This document shows positions 8,196 through 15,344 of a stretch of DNA of 64,000 nucleotides, in pieces. How positions within the stretch are numbered: the stretch's first letter is position 1; each line of letters begins with the position of its first letter. This DNA is from Veillonella sp. DNF00869 (GTDB taxonomy: Bacteria; Bacillota; Negativicutes; Veillonellales; Veillonellaceae): contig NZ_KQ960749.1 of NCBI RefSeq assembly GCF_001553345.1, forward strand, positions 145,397 through 209,396. Direction: 5' to 3'. The position numbers and the translations under genes were made by a program. Below the pieces are notes generated by a model. The model was not told the DNA's origin and did no database searches. It was given only the letters and a program-made list of their open reading frames with translations.

Positions 8196-9539
8196 TTATA
8201 TACTCTTTTTATTCCATCCAGCAGGAATCGCCCCAACCAAGCAAATAATACCAAACACAACTAATGCGATAGTACTGTTATACGCCATCATTTGTAGCGC
8301 CGTTCTTCCTTCTATTGTATACGCAAGAATAATCCCTATAAGTGCCATACTCAATGTCTGCCCCAATAGCCGCACTGTGGAAATGGTAGACGATGCAAAA
8401 CCGATGTACTCTTTCGGTACAGAACTCATAATTAGATTATTATTCGGCGGTGCAAAGCAACTAACTCCAATACCAACAACAGCTAAGCTCACCATAATGA
8501 TTGTCATGCTTTCAGTGAAAGTGCCATACGCCATAGCTAGTAAACCTACACCGATGAGTACCATGCCCCAACGAGCAAATACTACGGGATTATATCGATC
8601 AGACAGTGCGCCCATGCGAGGTGCCAAGAACACCATAATTCCGGTTTGTATGCACAAAATCAATCCTGTCATACGAGAATCAAATCCCATAATCATTTGT
8701 AAAAATAAAGATAATACAAAACCTACACCAAAGGTGGCACTAAAGTTCATCATCGCAGCTATACTGGACATCGTAAATACTATATTAGACAAGAACATTC
8801 TAACTGGTATGAGTGGATCTTTACTATTCCACTCTACATAACCTAATAGGCATAATGCTAGTATACCAGCTCCCACAGCATAGGCACTCCACCAAAATCG
8901 AACCCATTCCGTAATACCAATCATCACTGCACTGATACCCAAGGCGTATAAAAGTAAACTTCTCGTAGAAATACTACTATCTGGTGTATGTACCCATTCC
9001 TCATGCAAAGAGCGAAAAGCCATCACATTTGCTACAACACCTAGTAAGGTAGTAAACACAAAAATACTGCGCCAACCATAATAATAATTTAGAAATCCAC
9101 CTACGGCCGGCCCCAAGGATAACCCCAAATAGACCATACCTCCGATCATACCAAATGCGTAACCACGCCGTTCTAATGGTACCGATAAAGTCAAAATAGA
9201 CATAGACGTAGTATACACAACCCCTAAGGCAATCCCTTGCAAGGCTCGATACACCGTCAGCATCTCTACTGAGTCAACAAAGCACATAAACCCAGATATC
9301 ATCGTAAATACAATACTACCTATATAAAATAGCTTGCGCTTTCCATAGATATCCGCTAGTTTACCAGCAGGAATCACCGCCACCGTACAGCACAGTAAAA
9401 AAGATTCCACCACCCATGCCATATCATTCGTAGTAGCCCCAAACTCTTGCATCATATCTGGAAAAGACATGGTGAGAGAACTCGATACAAAGGGATTTAA
9501 AAACGCCGCTATCATCATCGTATATAAAACAGATTTCAT
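8196..9539 (-). CDS. Major facilitator superfamily transporter, DHA2-like drug exporter
   Basis: Integral membrane protein of 447 residues with 12-14 predicted helices. The loop between helices 2 and 3 has the MFS motif A variant GKLADIYGKRKLFYIG near residues 60-75, and helix 5 has the antiporter motif GPAVGGF near 145, which marks proton-driven exporters. The N-terminus lacks a cleavable signal. Overall it resembles the QacA/EmrB (DHA2) group that expels drugs or metabolites; the actual substrate is unknown. Its promoter lies at 9572-9600 and the transcript probably ends at the hairpin at 8065-8130. Confidence 0.8.
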   Translation of the reverse strand: MKSVLYTMMIAAFLNPFVSSSLTMSFPDMMQEFGATTNDMAWVVESFLLCCTVAVIPAGKLADIYGKRKLFYIGSIVFTMISGFMCFVDSVEMLTVYRALQGIALGVVYTTSMSILTLSVPLERRGYAFGMIGGMVYLGLSLGPAVGGFLNYYYGWRSIFVFTTLLGVVANVMAFRSLHEEWVHTPDSSISTRSLLLYALGISAVMIGITEWVRFWWSAYAVGAGILALCLLGYVEWNSKDPLIPVRMFLSNIVFTMSSIAAMMNFSATFGVGFVLSLFLQMIMGFDSRMTGLILCIQTGIMVFLAPRMGALSDRYNPVVFARWGMVLIGVGLLAMAYGTFTESMTIIMVSLAVVGIGVSCFAPPNNNLIMSSVPKEYIGFASSTISTVRLLGQTLSMALIGIILAYTIEGRTALQMMAYNSTIALVVFGIICLVGAIPAGWNKKSI

Positions 9540-9571
9540 CTAATTATCACTCCTCATTTCAATATACTCTC

Positions 9572-9600
9572 ATTATAACAATACAATTGAGGTTTTGAAA
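9572..9600 (-). promoter_or_regulatory. Promoter of the MFS gene
   Basis: Minus strand TTTCAA (9595-9600), 17 bp, extended -10 TGTTATAAT (TATAAT at 9572-9577), about 33 bp before the ATG at 9539. Confidence 0.6.
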
Positions 9601-9681
9601 GCAACTAACCTTATAGACTATACTAATCTAAACCTTCGGCATATATTGTACATATACCTCAAAAAGAAGTTTAACATTTAT

Positions 9682-9784
9682 ATGACAGCCTTCTTGACTT
9701 GTGCTATACTACAGACATATAGGTTGAGTGTTTCCATCGAAATAAAGAACCCCACAGCGGCTACTGTGGAGGTTCTACTTTTTT
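9682..9784 (+). ncRNA. Candidate antisense RNA 1 (about 69 nt) with its promoter
   Basis: ATGACA (9682-9687), 17 bp, TATACT (9705-9710), predicted start near 9717, then an intrinsic terminator (stem 9746-9776, with one bulged A, followed by a T-run to 9784). No coding frame fits. The same promoter-terminator design is repeated exactly 105 bp downstream, showing a tandem duplication. Its variable part (around TTTCCAT, 9731-9737) could cover the start codon of an mRNA beginning ATGGAAA; no such toxin is visible in the window. Confidence 0.6.
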
Positions 9785-9786
9785 AG

Positions 9787-9891
9787 ATGACAATTCTCTT
9801 TATTTATGATATACTATAACCAACAAGTTGATTAAGTTCCATTGGGACAACGAAACCCCACAGTTGCAGCTGTGGGGTTTCTGCTTTTTTT
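9787..9891 (+). ncRNA. Candidate antisense RNA 2 (about 70 nt), predicted antitoxin of the adjacent small toxin
   Basis: ATGACA (9787-9792), 17 bp, TATACT (9810-9815), start near 9822. A perfect 12-bp terminator stem GAAACCCCACAG (9852-9863) with its complement (9870-9881) is followed by seven Ts or more. The segments TGATTAAG (9829-9836) and TCCATTGG (9838-9845) also occur on the plus strand inside the toxin gene (9994-10001 and 10005-10012), so this RNA can pair with the toxin mRNA across its start codon, leaving only a 2-nt length difference in between. The two transcripts converge. Confidence 0.68.
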
Positions 9892-9913
9892 AGAGAGCTA
9901 CCTCCATATTAGG

Positions 9914-10009
9914 CTAGTTACCCTTAAATCTCCTGTCTAGCCATTTGCAAAAATAATAACTAACTATTCCTGCCATAACAGAGATTGTAAAGCTGATTAA
10001 GAAGTCCAT
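9914..10009 (-). CDS. Small membrane toxin-like peptide (31 aa), type I toxin candidate
   Basis: ATG at 10009 behind AGGAAGGGGG. The peptide starts MDFLISFTISVMAGIV, forms one membrane helix with a small-residue stretch, and ends in a basic tail with the CKWLD motif followed by RRFKGN. This shape, with a very short length and a C-terminal CKWLD-type tail, matches unnamed small peptides that I recall from many Firmicutes; formal family assignment was not possible. An upstream TATACT on the minus strand (near 10056) gives a leader of about 40 nt. Together with the convergent complementary RNA next door it fits a type I toxin-antitoxin pair acting on the inner membrane. Function is inferred from arrangement. 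Confidence 0.62.
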   Translation of the reverse strand: MDFLISFTISVMAGIVSYYFCKWLDRRFKGN

Positions 10010-10081
10010 TGGTTCACCCCCTTCCTGTCACCAGTATTGGGGAGGTAACATCTACAGTATAGCAAAAATTCACAAACTATA

Positions 10082-10219
10082 AAACAACATATCTCCTCCC
10101 GGAGTATTATATGCAAAAGAAAAGCCGTATAACTTCAAGAAAACTTTCGCGTAGGGCAGTTTTCTGAAGTTGTACGGCTTTTCGCCACATTTCATATCCT
10201 CAAACGAGATATGTTGTTT
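10082..10219. repeat. Nested inverted repeats after korB, including conserved-loop hairpin (copy 2)
   Basis: Inner hairpin 10119-10183: outer arms GAAAAGCCGTA and TACGGCTTTTC, inner arms 10131-10145 and 10058-type complement at 10158-10171, and loop TTCGCGTAGGGC (10146-10157), whose complement GCCCTACGCGAA matches the loop at 8092-8103 in 10 of 12 bases. A further perfect 14-bp repeat AAACAACATATCTC (10082-10095) and its complement (10206-10219) encloses it and ends right at the korB stop. The inner stem probably terminates korAB transcription. Confidence 0.7.
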
Positions 10220-11092
10220 CTATTTAAACTCGTTGCAAAGAGATGCAAACATCTCTGCATCTGGTTTCACCACATCATGTACTAATGCACGCGCATGTGG
10301 ACCACCGTTGGCAGCATATAATGCTTGTTCAAAGGATGGTTTTGTTGTATCTTGATAAATCAAACCTGTTACAAGACCATTGGTTTCACCTAACATAGCA
10401 AATGCTTCTGCACGGTTTGTTGGATCGTAACCTTCTGGCAAGTTTACTAGATTATCTTTGAAGTAATCATAGCCATTTTGTTTATTGTACGTTACGCAAG
10501 GGCTGAACACGTTAATGAAAGAGAATCCTTCGTGTTGCATACCTTGTTTAATTAAATCCACCAATTGTGCACGGTTTACCATGTAACTTTGTGCTACGAA
10601 AGTAGCACCAGAAGCAATGGCTGTTTCACAGATTGGCAATGGACTTTCAAAAGAACCATGTGGAGACGTTTTTGTCACAAAACCCACGTCAGAACGAGGA
10701 GATGTTTGACCTTTGGTTAAACCATATACATGGTTATCCATAACCACATACGTAATATTTACATTACGTTTGAACGCATGGATCGTATGACCCATACCGA
10801 TAGCAAATGCATCACCGTCACCACCGCAAACCACAACGTTCATATCTTCATTTGCTAATTTCACACCTTGTGCATAAGGAAGTGCACGACCATGTGTTGT
10901 ATGCGCACCATAGGCATAGAAGTAACCACCGATACGGCTAGAACAACCGATACCAGAGATAACAGCCAATTTTTCAGGCGCAATATCAAGAGCAGCTACT
11001 GCATCAGCGATGGCTGCTTGTACCCCATAATGACCACAACCTGGACACCAGTTAGGGCGGATATCATTTCTATATTCATTTGCTGTAGCCAT
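10220..11092 (-). CDS. korB: 2-oxoacid:ferredoxin oxidoreductase, beta subunit
   Basis: TPP-binding half of an enzyme that interconverts a 2-oxoacid and acyl-CoA while reducing ferredoxin. The N-terminal NWCPGCGHYG (residues 14-23) carries cysteines of the family Fe-S site, CSSR near 50 is the third ligand region, and GGDGDAFAIGMGH near residues 90-102 is the TPP-Mg motif. 290 residues is normal for the KorB/OorB type. It starts one base inside the stop of korA (TAATG), so the two are coupled. 2-oxoglutarate is the likeliest substrate by family resemblance, but pyruvate or branched-chain 2-oxoacids are possible. Cytoplasmic, oxygen sensitive. Confidence 0.88.
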   Translation of the reverse strand: MATANEYRNDIRPNWCPGCGHYGVQAAIADAVAALDIAPEKLAVISGIGCSSRIGGYFYAYGAHTTHGRALPYAQGVKLANEDMNVVVCGGDGDAFAIGMGHTIHAFKRNVNITYVVMDNHVYGLTKGQTSPRSDVGFVTKTSPHGSFESPLPICETAIASGATFVAQSYMVNRAQLVDLIKQGMQHEGFSFINVFSPCVTYNKQNGYDYFKDNLVNLPEGYDPTNRAEAFAMLGETNGLVTGLIYQDTTKPSFEQALYAANGGPHARALVHDVVKPDAEMFASLCNEFK

Positions 11093-12843
11093 TATAAAAC
11101 CTCCTTAATTGCCGCTTTTACATAAGATGTTGTAAATGGATTACCATCATATTTTAAGCAACTAGAAAGTTTTTCTTTATTCGGCATGTTGATGCGGAAT
11201 AAGTTAGTCAATTGACCTGTAGCATTTTGTTCGCAGATCACAACTTTTTTAGCACTGTTATAGAATGGTAGCAATTGTTCTTTCGGGAATGGTTTAATCA
11301 AGCGAAGTTGTAAATGGTTCACTTTATGGCCTTCTGCCTCTAATTCCACCACAGCTTCTTCAATAGCACCACGGCTAGAGTTGATACCGATAACAAGAAC
11401 ATCTGCTTCCTCATGTTTTGCATTGTTTAAGAATGGTTCATATACATCTGCTACTGTAGATAATTTACGGAAACGTTTATCTGTTTGTGCCACGTGCATA
11501 GAAGGGGCTTCTGCTGGTTTACCTTCTTCGTTATGCTCTAGACCAGTAGACAAGAATAGCCCATTTTTCATACCTGGGATAGTACGAGGGGAAATACCAC
11601 TTTCAGTAATTTCAAAACGTTTGAAATACTTAGGATTTTCCAATGCTGGCAATTCTTCTTCTTTCATTAAATTACCACGTTCAATACCAACACGGTTCAA
11701 ATCAAATGTTGGTACAGATTGTTTATTCAAGCCTTGTTGTAAATCAGGCATGAAAATAACTGGACATTGGTATTGTTCTGCCAAGTTGAAGGCATGTTGA
11801 ATTTCGTAGAAACATTCTTCAATGCTTGTAGGTGCGATAACGATATTGGAATAATCGCCATGCGCATTGTAGCAAGCTGCATCGATATCAGATGTTTCTA
11901 CCTTTGTAGCCATGCCTGTAGATGGGCCAGAACGTTGCACATCGATGATAAGCATTGGCAATTCAGCCATAGATGCCATGGATAAAGACTCCGCCATCAA
12001 GCTCAAGCCAGGGCCAGATGTACATGTAAAGCCACGAACACCAGCGTATACACCACCCATAGCCATCATACATGCAGCAATCTCATCTTCTGTTTGTACC
12101 ACAGTAGAACCAACTTTATCCATTTTCTTAATCATGTATTCCATTACTTCAGAAGCCGGTGTAATTGGGTAGGACGCCATAAAACGGGATCCCGCTGCAA
12201 TCGCACCTAATGCTAAGGCTTCATTACCAAGTAAGAACATTTGATCTTTTGGTGTTGGTTTGTCCAATGTATCTACTTCTACATCACCCAATTGTTCTTT
12301 TACAAGATCATAACCCAATTGGAATGCTTGTAAGTTTTTGTTAATAATATCTTCGGATTTTTTCGCAAAGCGAGCTTTAATAGCTGTTAAGAATAATTCT
12401 GTTTCAAAGCCTAATAAGGCAACAGACATCCCCAATGCCACGATGTTACGCATCAACAAGGAACCTTGTTGTAATGCCGTTTCAGAAATCGGCAAGGCCA
12501 AACAAGTCACACCTGTGCCTGTGAAAGCTTCAAAATTAGGATTTACTTTGCTATCGCAAATGATAAAGCCACCTTCACGTACTTCTTTACCGTGCATATC
12601 TACAGTTTCTTGGTCAAGCGCTACCAAGAAATCGATATGCTCGCCTACTGTCATAATTTGTTCTAATGCGATACGTAATGCAAATGTTGTATGACCACCT
12701 TTGATACGAGATGCAAACAAACGTTGGCTGTACAAGGAATAGCCTTCTTTGGCAAGAATCGTAGCTAAAATTTCGCCACAGCTTTCAATACCTTCACCTT
12801 GCTGACCGCCCATTTTCCAGATAAAATCTTTACGTTTTTGCAA
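11092..12843 (-). CDS. korA: 2-oxoacid:ferredoxin oxidoreductase, fused gamma-alpha subunit
   Basis: Partner of KorB. Residues about 10-190 form the gamma domain (GGQQGEGI opening, SRIKGGHTTF near 45), residues about 215-590 the alpha domain with the pyrimidine-binding part (ASYPITPASEVMEYM, QTEDEIAACMMAMG, TSGPGLSLMAESLS). The longest frame starts with a GTG at 12852 that overlaps the Shine-Dalgarno AAGGAGG; the TTG at 12843, nine bases further on, has correct spacing and is chosen (583 residues). No separate ferredoxin-like delta subunit is encoded, consistent with two-subunit enzymes. Its own promoter lies at 12942-12970. Confidence 0.86.
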   Translation of the reverse strand: MQKRKDFIWKMGGQQGEGIESCGEILATILAKEGYSLYSQRLFASRIKGGHTTFALRIALEQIMTVGEHIDFLVALDQETVDMHGKEVREGGFIICDSKVNPNFEAFTGTGVTCLALPISETALQQGSLLMRNIVALGMSVALLGFETELFLTAIKARFAKKSEDIINKNLQAFQLGYDLVKEQLGDVEVDTLDKPTPKDQMFLLGNEALALGAIAAGSRFMASYPITPASEVMEYMIKKMDKVGSTVVQTEDEIAACMMAMGGVYAGVRGFTCTSGPGLSLMAESLSMASMAELPMLIIDVQRSGPSTGMATKVETSDIDAACYNAHGDYSNIVIAPTSIEECFYEIQHAFNLAEQYQCPVIFMPDLQQGLNKQSVPTFDLNRVGIERGNLMKEEELPALENPKYFKRFEITESGISPRTIPGMKNGLFLSTGLEHNEEGKPAEAPSMHVAQTDKRFRKLSTVADVYEPFLNNAKHEEADVLVIGINSSRGAIEEAVVELEAEGHKVNHLQLRLIKPFPKEQLLPFYNSAKKVVICEQNATGQLTNLFRINMPNKEKLSSCLKYDGNPFTTSYVKAAIKEVL

Positions 12844-12941
12844 GAGATTCACCCTCCTTAGGATTGTAATATAGGACCACAGAAAGACTGTTATTTATTA
12901 AGTGTTTTCGATACACATCAATCTCTCAAAGTTCATCTTTA

Positions 12942-12970
12942 ATAATAGCATTTTTACCGTTTTTCATCAA
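12942..12970 (-). promoter_or_regulatory. Promoter of korAB
   Basis: Minus strand TTGATG (12965-12970), 17 bp, TATTAT (12942-12947), leaving a leader of about 95 nt before korA. Because it lies after the terminator at 13082-13129, korAB need not depend on the upstream RNA gene. Confidence 0.6.
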
Positions 12971-13077
12971 TCATATTCCCTATATTTATAAACTATTTTT
13001 GCGCCACTTAAAGACTATTTATACATCTATTTTCTAAACATATATAATAATCTCTATATATAGACATTCCTTATAAG

Positions 13078-13314
13078 CAAAAAATACAAAAACCTCGGCC
13101 AAGAGAATACAGCCGAGGTCTTTGTATTTGAGAAAAAAGAGAGAGAACATTTGAAATAGCTTCAAATGTTTTGTTGGGGCAATGGGGGGGGCGCCCCTTC
13201 GGTAAAAGTAGGGTCTTTTACCTGGGAAGGTATAAGATCAACCCTTCCCTATTGTAAGTTAGGTAGATAAAGAGAGAGATCTTTATCTAGCAAAGGTAGT
13301 GTGAACCCTTTGCC
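13078..13314 (-). ncRNA. Novel multi-hairpin non-coding RNA (about 237 nt)
   Basis: A strong promoter at 13321-13349 predicts a start near 13314. In order of transcription there are six hairpins: 13290-13313 (7-bp stem), 13264-13289 (9 bp), 13224-13249 (7 bp), 13201-13222 (8 bp), 13176-13197 (GC stem with a C8 run), 13146-13170 (10 bp), then a terminator stem of 18 bp (13082-13099 with 13112-13129, one mismatch) and Ts. Several exposed parts are CU- or C-rich (ATCTCTCT, ACCCTA, the C8 run, TTCTCTCTCT), able to pair with Shine-Dalgarno sites. No ORF with a start site was seen. It could also be a korAB leader, but korA has its own promoter. Confidence 0.7.
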
Positions 13315-13320
13315 TGAGTT

Positions 13321-13349
13321 ATTATAGCAAATGATACTTTAAAAGTAAA
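13321..13349 (-). promoter_or_regulatory. Promoter of the multi-hairpin RNA
   Basis: Minus strand TTTACT (13344-13349), exactly 17 bp, perfect TATAAT (13321-13326). Confidence 0.75.
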
Positions 13350-13448
13350 CACATGAACCATAAATTTAAAGCTTTTTTATATATTTTTTACATATAACAT
13401 TATAAAATATTTATATTATAGCCTATTAATATTCTTTCAATAGGATAT

Positions 13449-14144
13449 TTACTTCTCTTTCTGTTTTGCTAATAACTCTGCATGAGCCTTTTTAAATACA
13501 AACGCATTCCGTACATGAGCTCGCATTCGTTCTTCTGCCAGCTGTCCATTGCGATCATGGATAGCTTCCATAATTTGTTGATGTTCTAGGTCACAAGAGA
13601 TTGTTCGAGTTTTATCTGATGTACTGATGTACATATCGCGATTGACCATTTCCCGAAAATCTGCTAGATAATCTGCTACACGATCATTTCCAGAAAATTC
13701 TGCAATTAACGTATGAAAGCGACTATTAATAGCTACCCGTTCTTCTGGATCTTCCGTGTGAATCCCTGCATCGCACACTTCTTGTAACTCTACTAGTTGC
13801 TCCTCTGTGCATCGTTCTGCACAAAGTCTAGCACCCAAGCCTTCCATTACTTCACGACATTGATACATGGCTACAATCTCTTCTGGAGAATAACCTTTTA
13901 CCGTCACACCTTTCCATGGCTTGATAACTACCAAATTATCTTTCGCTAACTTACGAAATGCTTCACGTACCGGTGTGGCACTCACATTTAATTGCTCTGC
14001 AATACGCACTTCACTTAATTTCATTTTTGGCTTTAAAGAACCCGTTAAAATAGCTTGCTTTAGCGACATATATACTTGCTCACTCAACGGCAGTCGCCCA
14101 ATTGAGTCAATACTATGCAAACGATACTCTTCCGTCTTATCCAT
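13449..14144 (-). CDS. GntR-family transcription regulator, FCD type
   Basis: 231 residues. An N-terminal winged helix-turn-helix (about residues 18-85; YMSLKQAILTGSLKPKMKLSE then AEQLNVSATPVREAFRKL) is the GntR DNA-binding domain. The C-terminal part (90-220) is a helical FCD ligand domain with the usual acidic/histidine metal ligands (INSRFHTLIAEFSGN and AVHDRNGQLAEERMRAH-like region). Such regulators sense small carboxylates, sugars or amino acids. A GGAGGGG site precedes the ATG. It is monocistronic between the RNA gene and a divergent lipid kinase gene, so the target is not evident from position. Confidence 0.85.
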   Translation of the reverse strand: MDKTEEYRLHSIDSIGRLPLSEQVYMSLKQAILTGSLKPKMKLSEVRIAEQLNVSATPVREAFRKLAKDNLVVIKPWKGVTVKGYSPEEIVAMYQCREVMEGLGARLCAERCTEEQLVELQEVCDAGIHTEDPEERVAINSRFHTLIAEFSGNDRVADYLADFREMVNRDMYISTSDKTRTISCDLEHQQIMEAIHDRNGQLAEERMRAHVRNAFVFKKAHAELLAKQKEK

Positions 14145-14336
14145 CGAATCCCCCTCCAGGATGTTACTTTTCTATATTTTCACCTAGTCTGGCATACGTA
14201 ACACATTTCTTTCATTATACGTGAAGTAGGTCCTAAAAATCAATGAAATCTACAGAAACAACCCTTTCCCACAATTAAATTTCCTATGCTATAATAGTAA
14301 TAACTACTATATTTATGTTTAACATAGGAATCAACC

Positions 14337-15281
14337 ATGAGTCGTTGTCTAATTATTATAAACCCTGTATCAGGCGGCGGTCGGGCTCGCCGATACGTAA
14401 TGGAACTACAATGGCAACTAAGCGCGCTCTTTGATCGCTTAGAAGTAAAATTTACCCGACAATCCGGCGACGCCACCCGCTTCGCCATCGAAGCCTCCAA
14501 CGAAGGGTTCGATGCTATCTTTTGTATGGGCGGTGATGGCACCATCAATGAAACTGTCAATGGTATTGTGAAAGCTGGCTGTCGCTCTAAATTCGGTTTC
14601 ATTCCCCTTGGCACTGTCAATGATATGAGCCGTGCTTTGGGCATCCCCTTACAACCATTAGAAGCTATTCACGGCTTAAAAAATAGTACCATTCGCCATG
14701 TCGATGTAGGTCGTTGTAACGATTCGTTTTTTTGCAACAATATCGCCATTGGGGTCATCCCTGAGGTTGTGGCCTCCGTCACTCCAAAAGAAAAACAATT
14801 ACTGGGCCCCTTAGCCTACTTTGCCAAAGGTGGACAAGCTTTATTTACAACCAAGGATTATAAATTCCGCATCACTACCGAAGAAGGGACCCAAGAATTT
14901 ATGTCCCCATTGGTCATCGCCTTACTGACTAATGTGGTATCTAGCTTTGAACATTTTATGCCTACTGCTTCCGTAGATGATGGGTATATGCGTATTATTA
15001 TTTTCAAAGAATACTTCATCATGAACCTATTCTTCATCTTGCCACTCATTCTAAGTGGTTCTATTTATAATTCAAAATATGTAACCATATTAAAAGTCAA
15101 ACAAGCTCGCATCGAAGTGTGTGACACCATGGATGCGTCCACCAACATGGATGGCGATATCGGACCTGATGCACCAGTAGACTTAGAAGTATTGCCTAAG
15201 TTTTTACAGGTCTACGTACCTAATAAGCGTCGCAAAAAACAACAAGGATTATTCTACAATCCATTACAAAAACAAATCTAA
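14337..15281 (+). CDS. Diacylglycerol/lipid kinase family protein (YegS/BmrU type)
   Basis: Soluble or peripheral enzyme of 314 residues that should phosphorylate a lipid diacylglycerol or related substrate with ATP. The N-terminal NPVSGGGRARR (residues 9-19), the nucleotide-binding GGDGTINETVNGI near 63-75 and PLGTVNDMSRALGIP near 90-104 are the kinase motifs. A C-terminal beta-rich domain follows, with the NMDGD element near 270 typical of the family. A TATAAT at 14290-14295 provides the promoter and AGGAA the ribosome site. It ends at the shared terminator 15307-15336. Confidence 0.88.
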   Translation: MSRCLIIINPVSGGGRARRYVMELQWQLSALFDRLEVKFTRQSGDATRFAIEASNEGFDAIFCMGGDGTINETVNGIVKAGCRSKFGFIPLGTVNDMSRALGIPLQPLEAIHGLKNSTIRHVDVGRCNDSFFCNNIAIGVIPEVVASVTPKEKQLLGPLAYFAKGGQALFTTKDYKFRITTEEGTQEFMSPLVIALLTNVVSSFEHFMPTASVDDGYMRIIIFKEYFIMNLFFILPLILSGSIYNSKYVTILKVKQARIEVCDTMDASTNMDGDIGPDAPVDLEVLPKFLQVYVPNKRRKKQQGLFYNPLQKQI

Positions 15282-15306
15282 TCTCAAGAAATAAAACACT
15301 TACAAT

Positions 15307-15336
15307 AAAGGAGAGTTGAAATATCAACTCTCCTTT
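15307..15336. terminator. Bidirectional terminator between lipid kinase and GH28-like gene
   Basis: Perfect 13-bp stem AAAGGAGAGTTGA / complement with a 4-nt loop AATA; the two genes converge on it. Confidence 0.85.
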
Positions 15337-15344
15337 ATTATTTG

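Noticed and set aside
8164-8841. 225-codon open frame on the plus strand
   Set aside because: It lies opposite the MFS gene, has low-complexity antisense composition and no ribosome site; the MFS frame has clear membrane helices and motifs.
9682-9891. Tandem 105-bp repeats considered as a CRISPR or IS remnant
   Set aside because: Only two units, each with promoter and terminator, and no transposase or terminal repeats.
12844-12852. GTG start of korA
   Set aside because: The GTG overlaps the Shine-Dalgarno AAGGAGG, whereas the TTG nine bases later has good spacing.
13078-13320. Hairpin series considered as a CRISPR array
   Set aside because: The six stems differ in sequence and there is no identical repeat or regular spacer; no cas genes are present.
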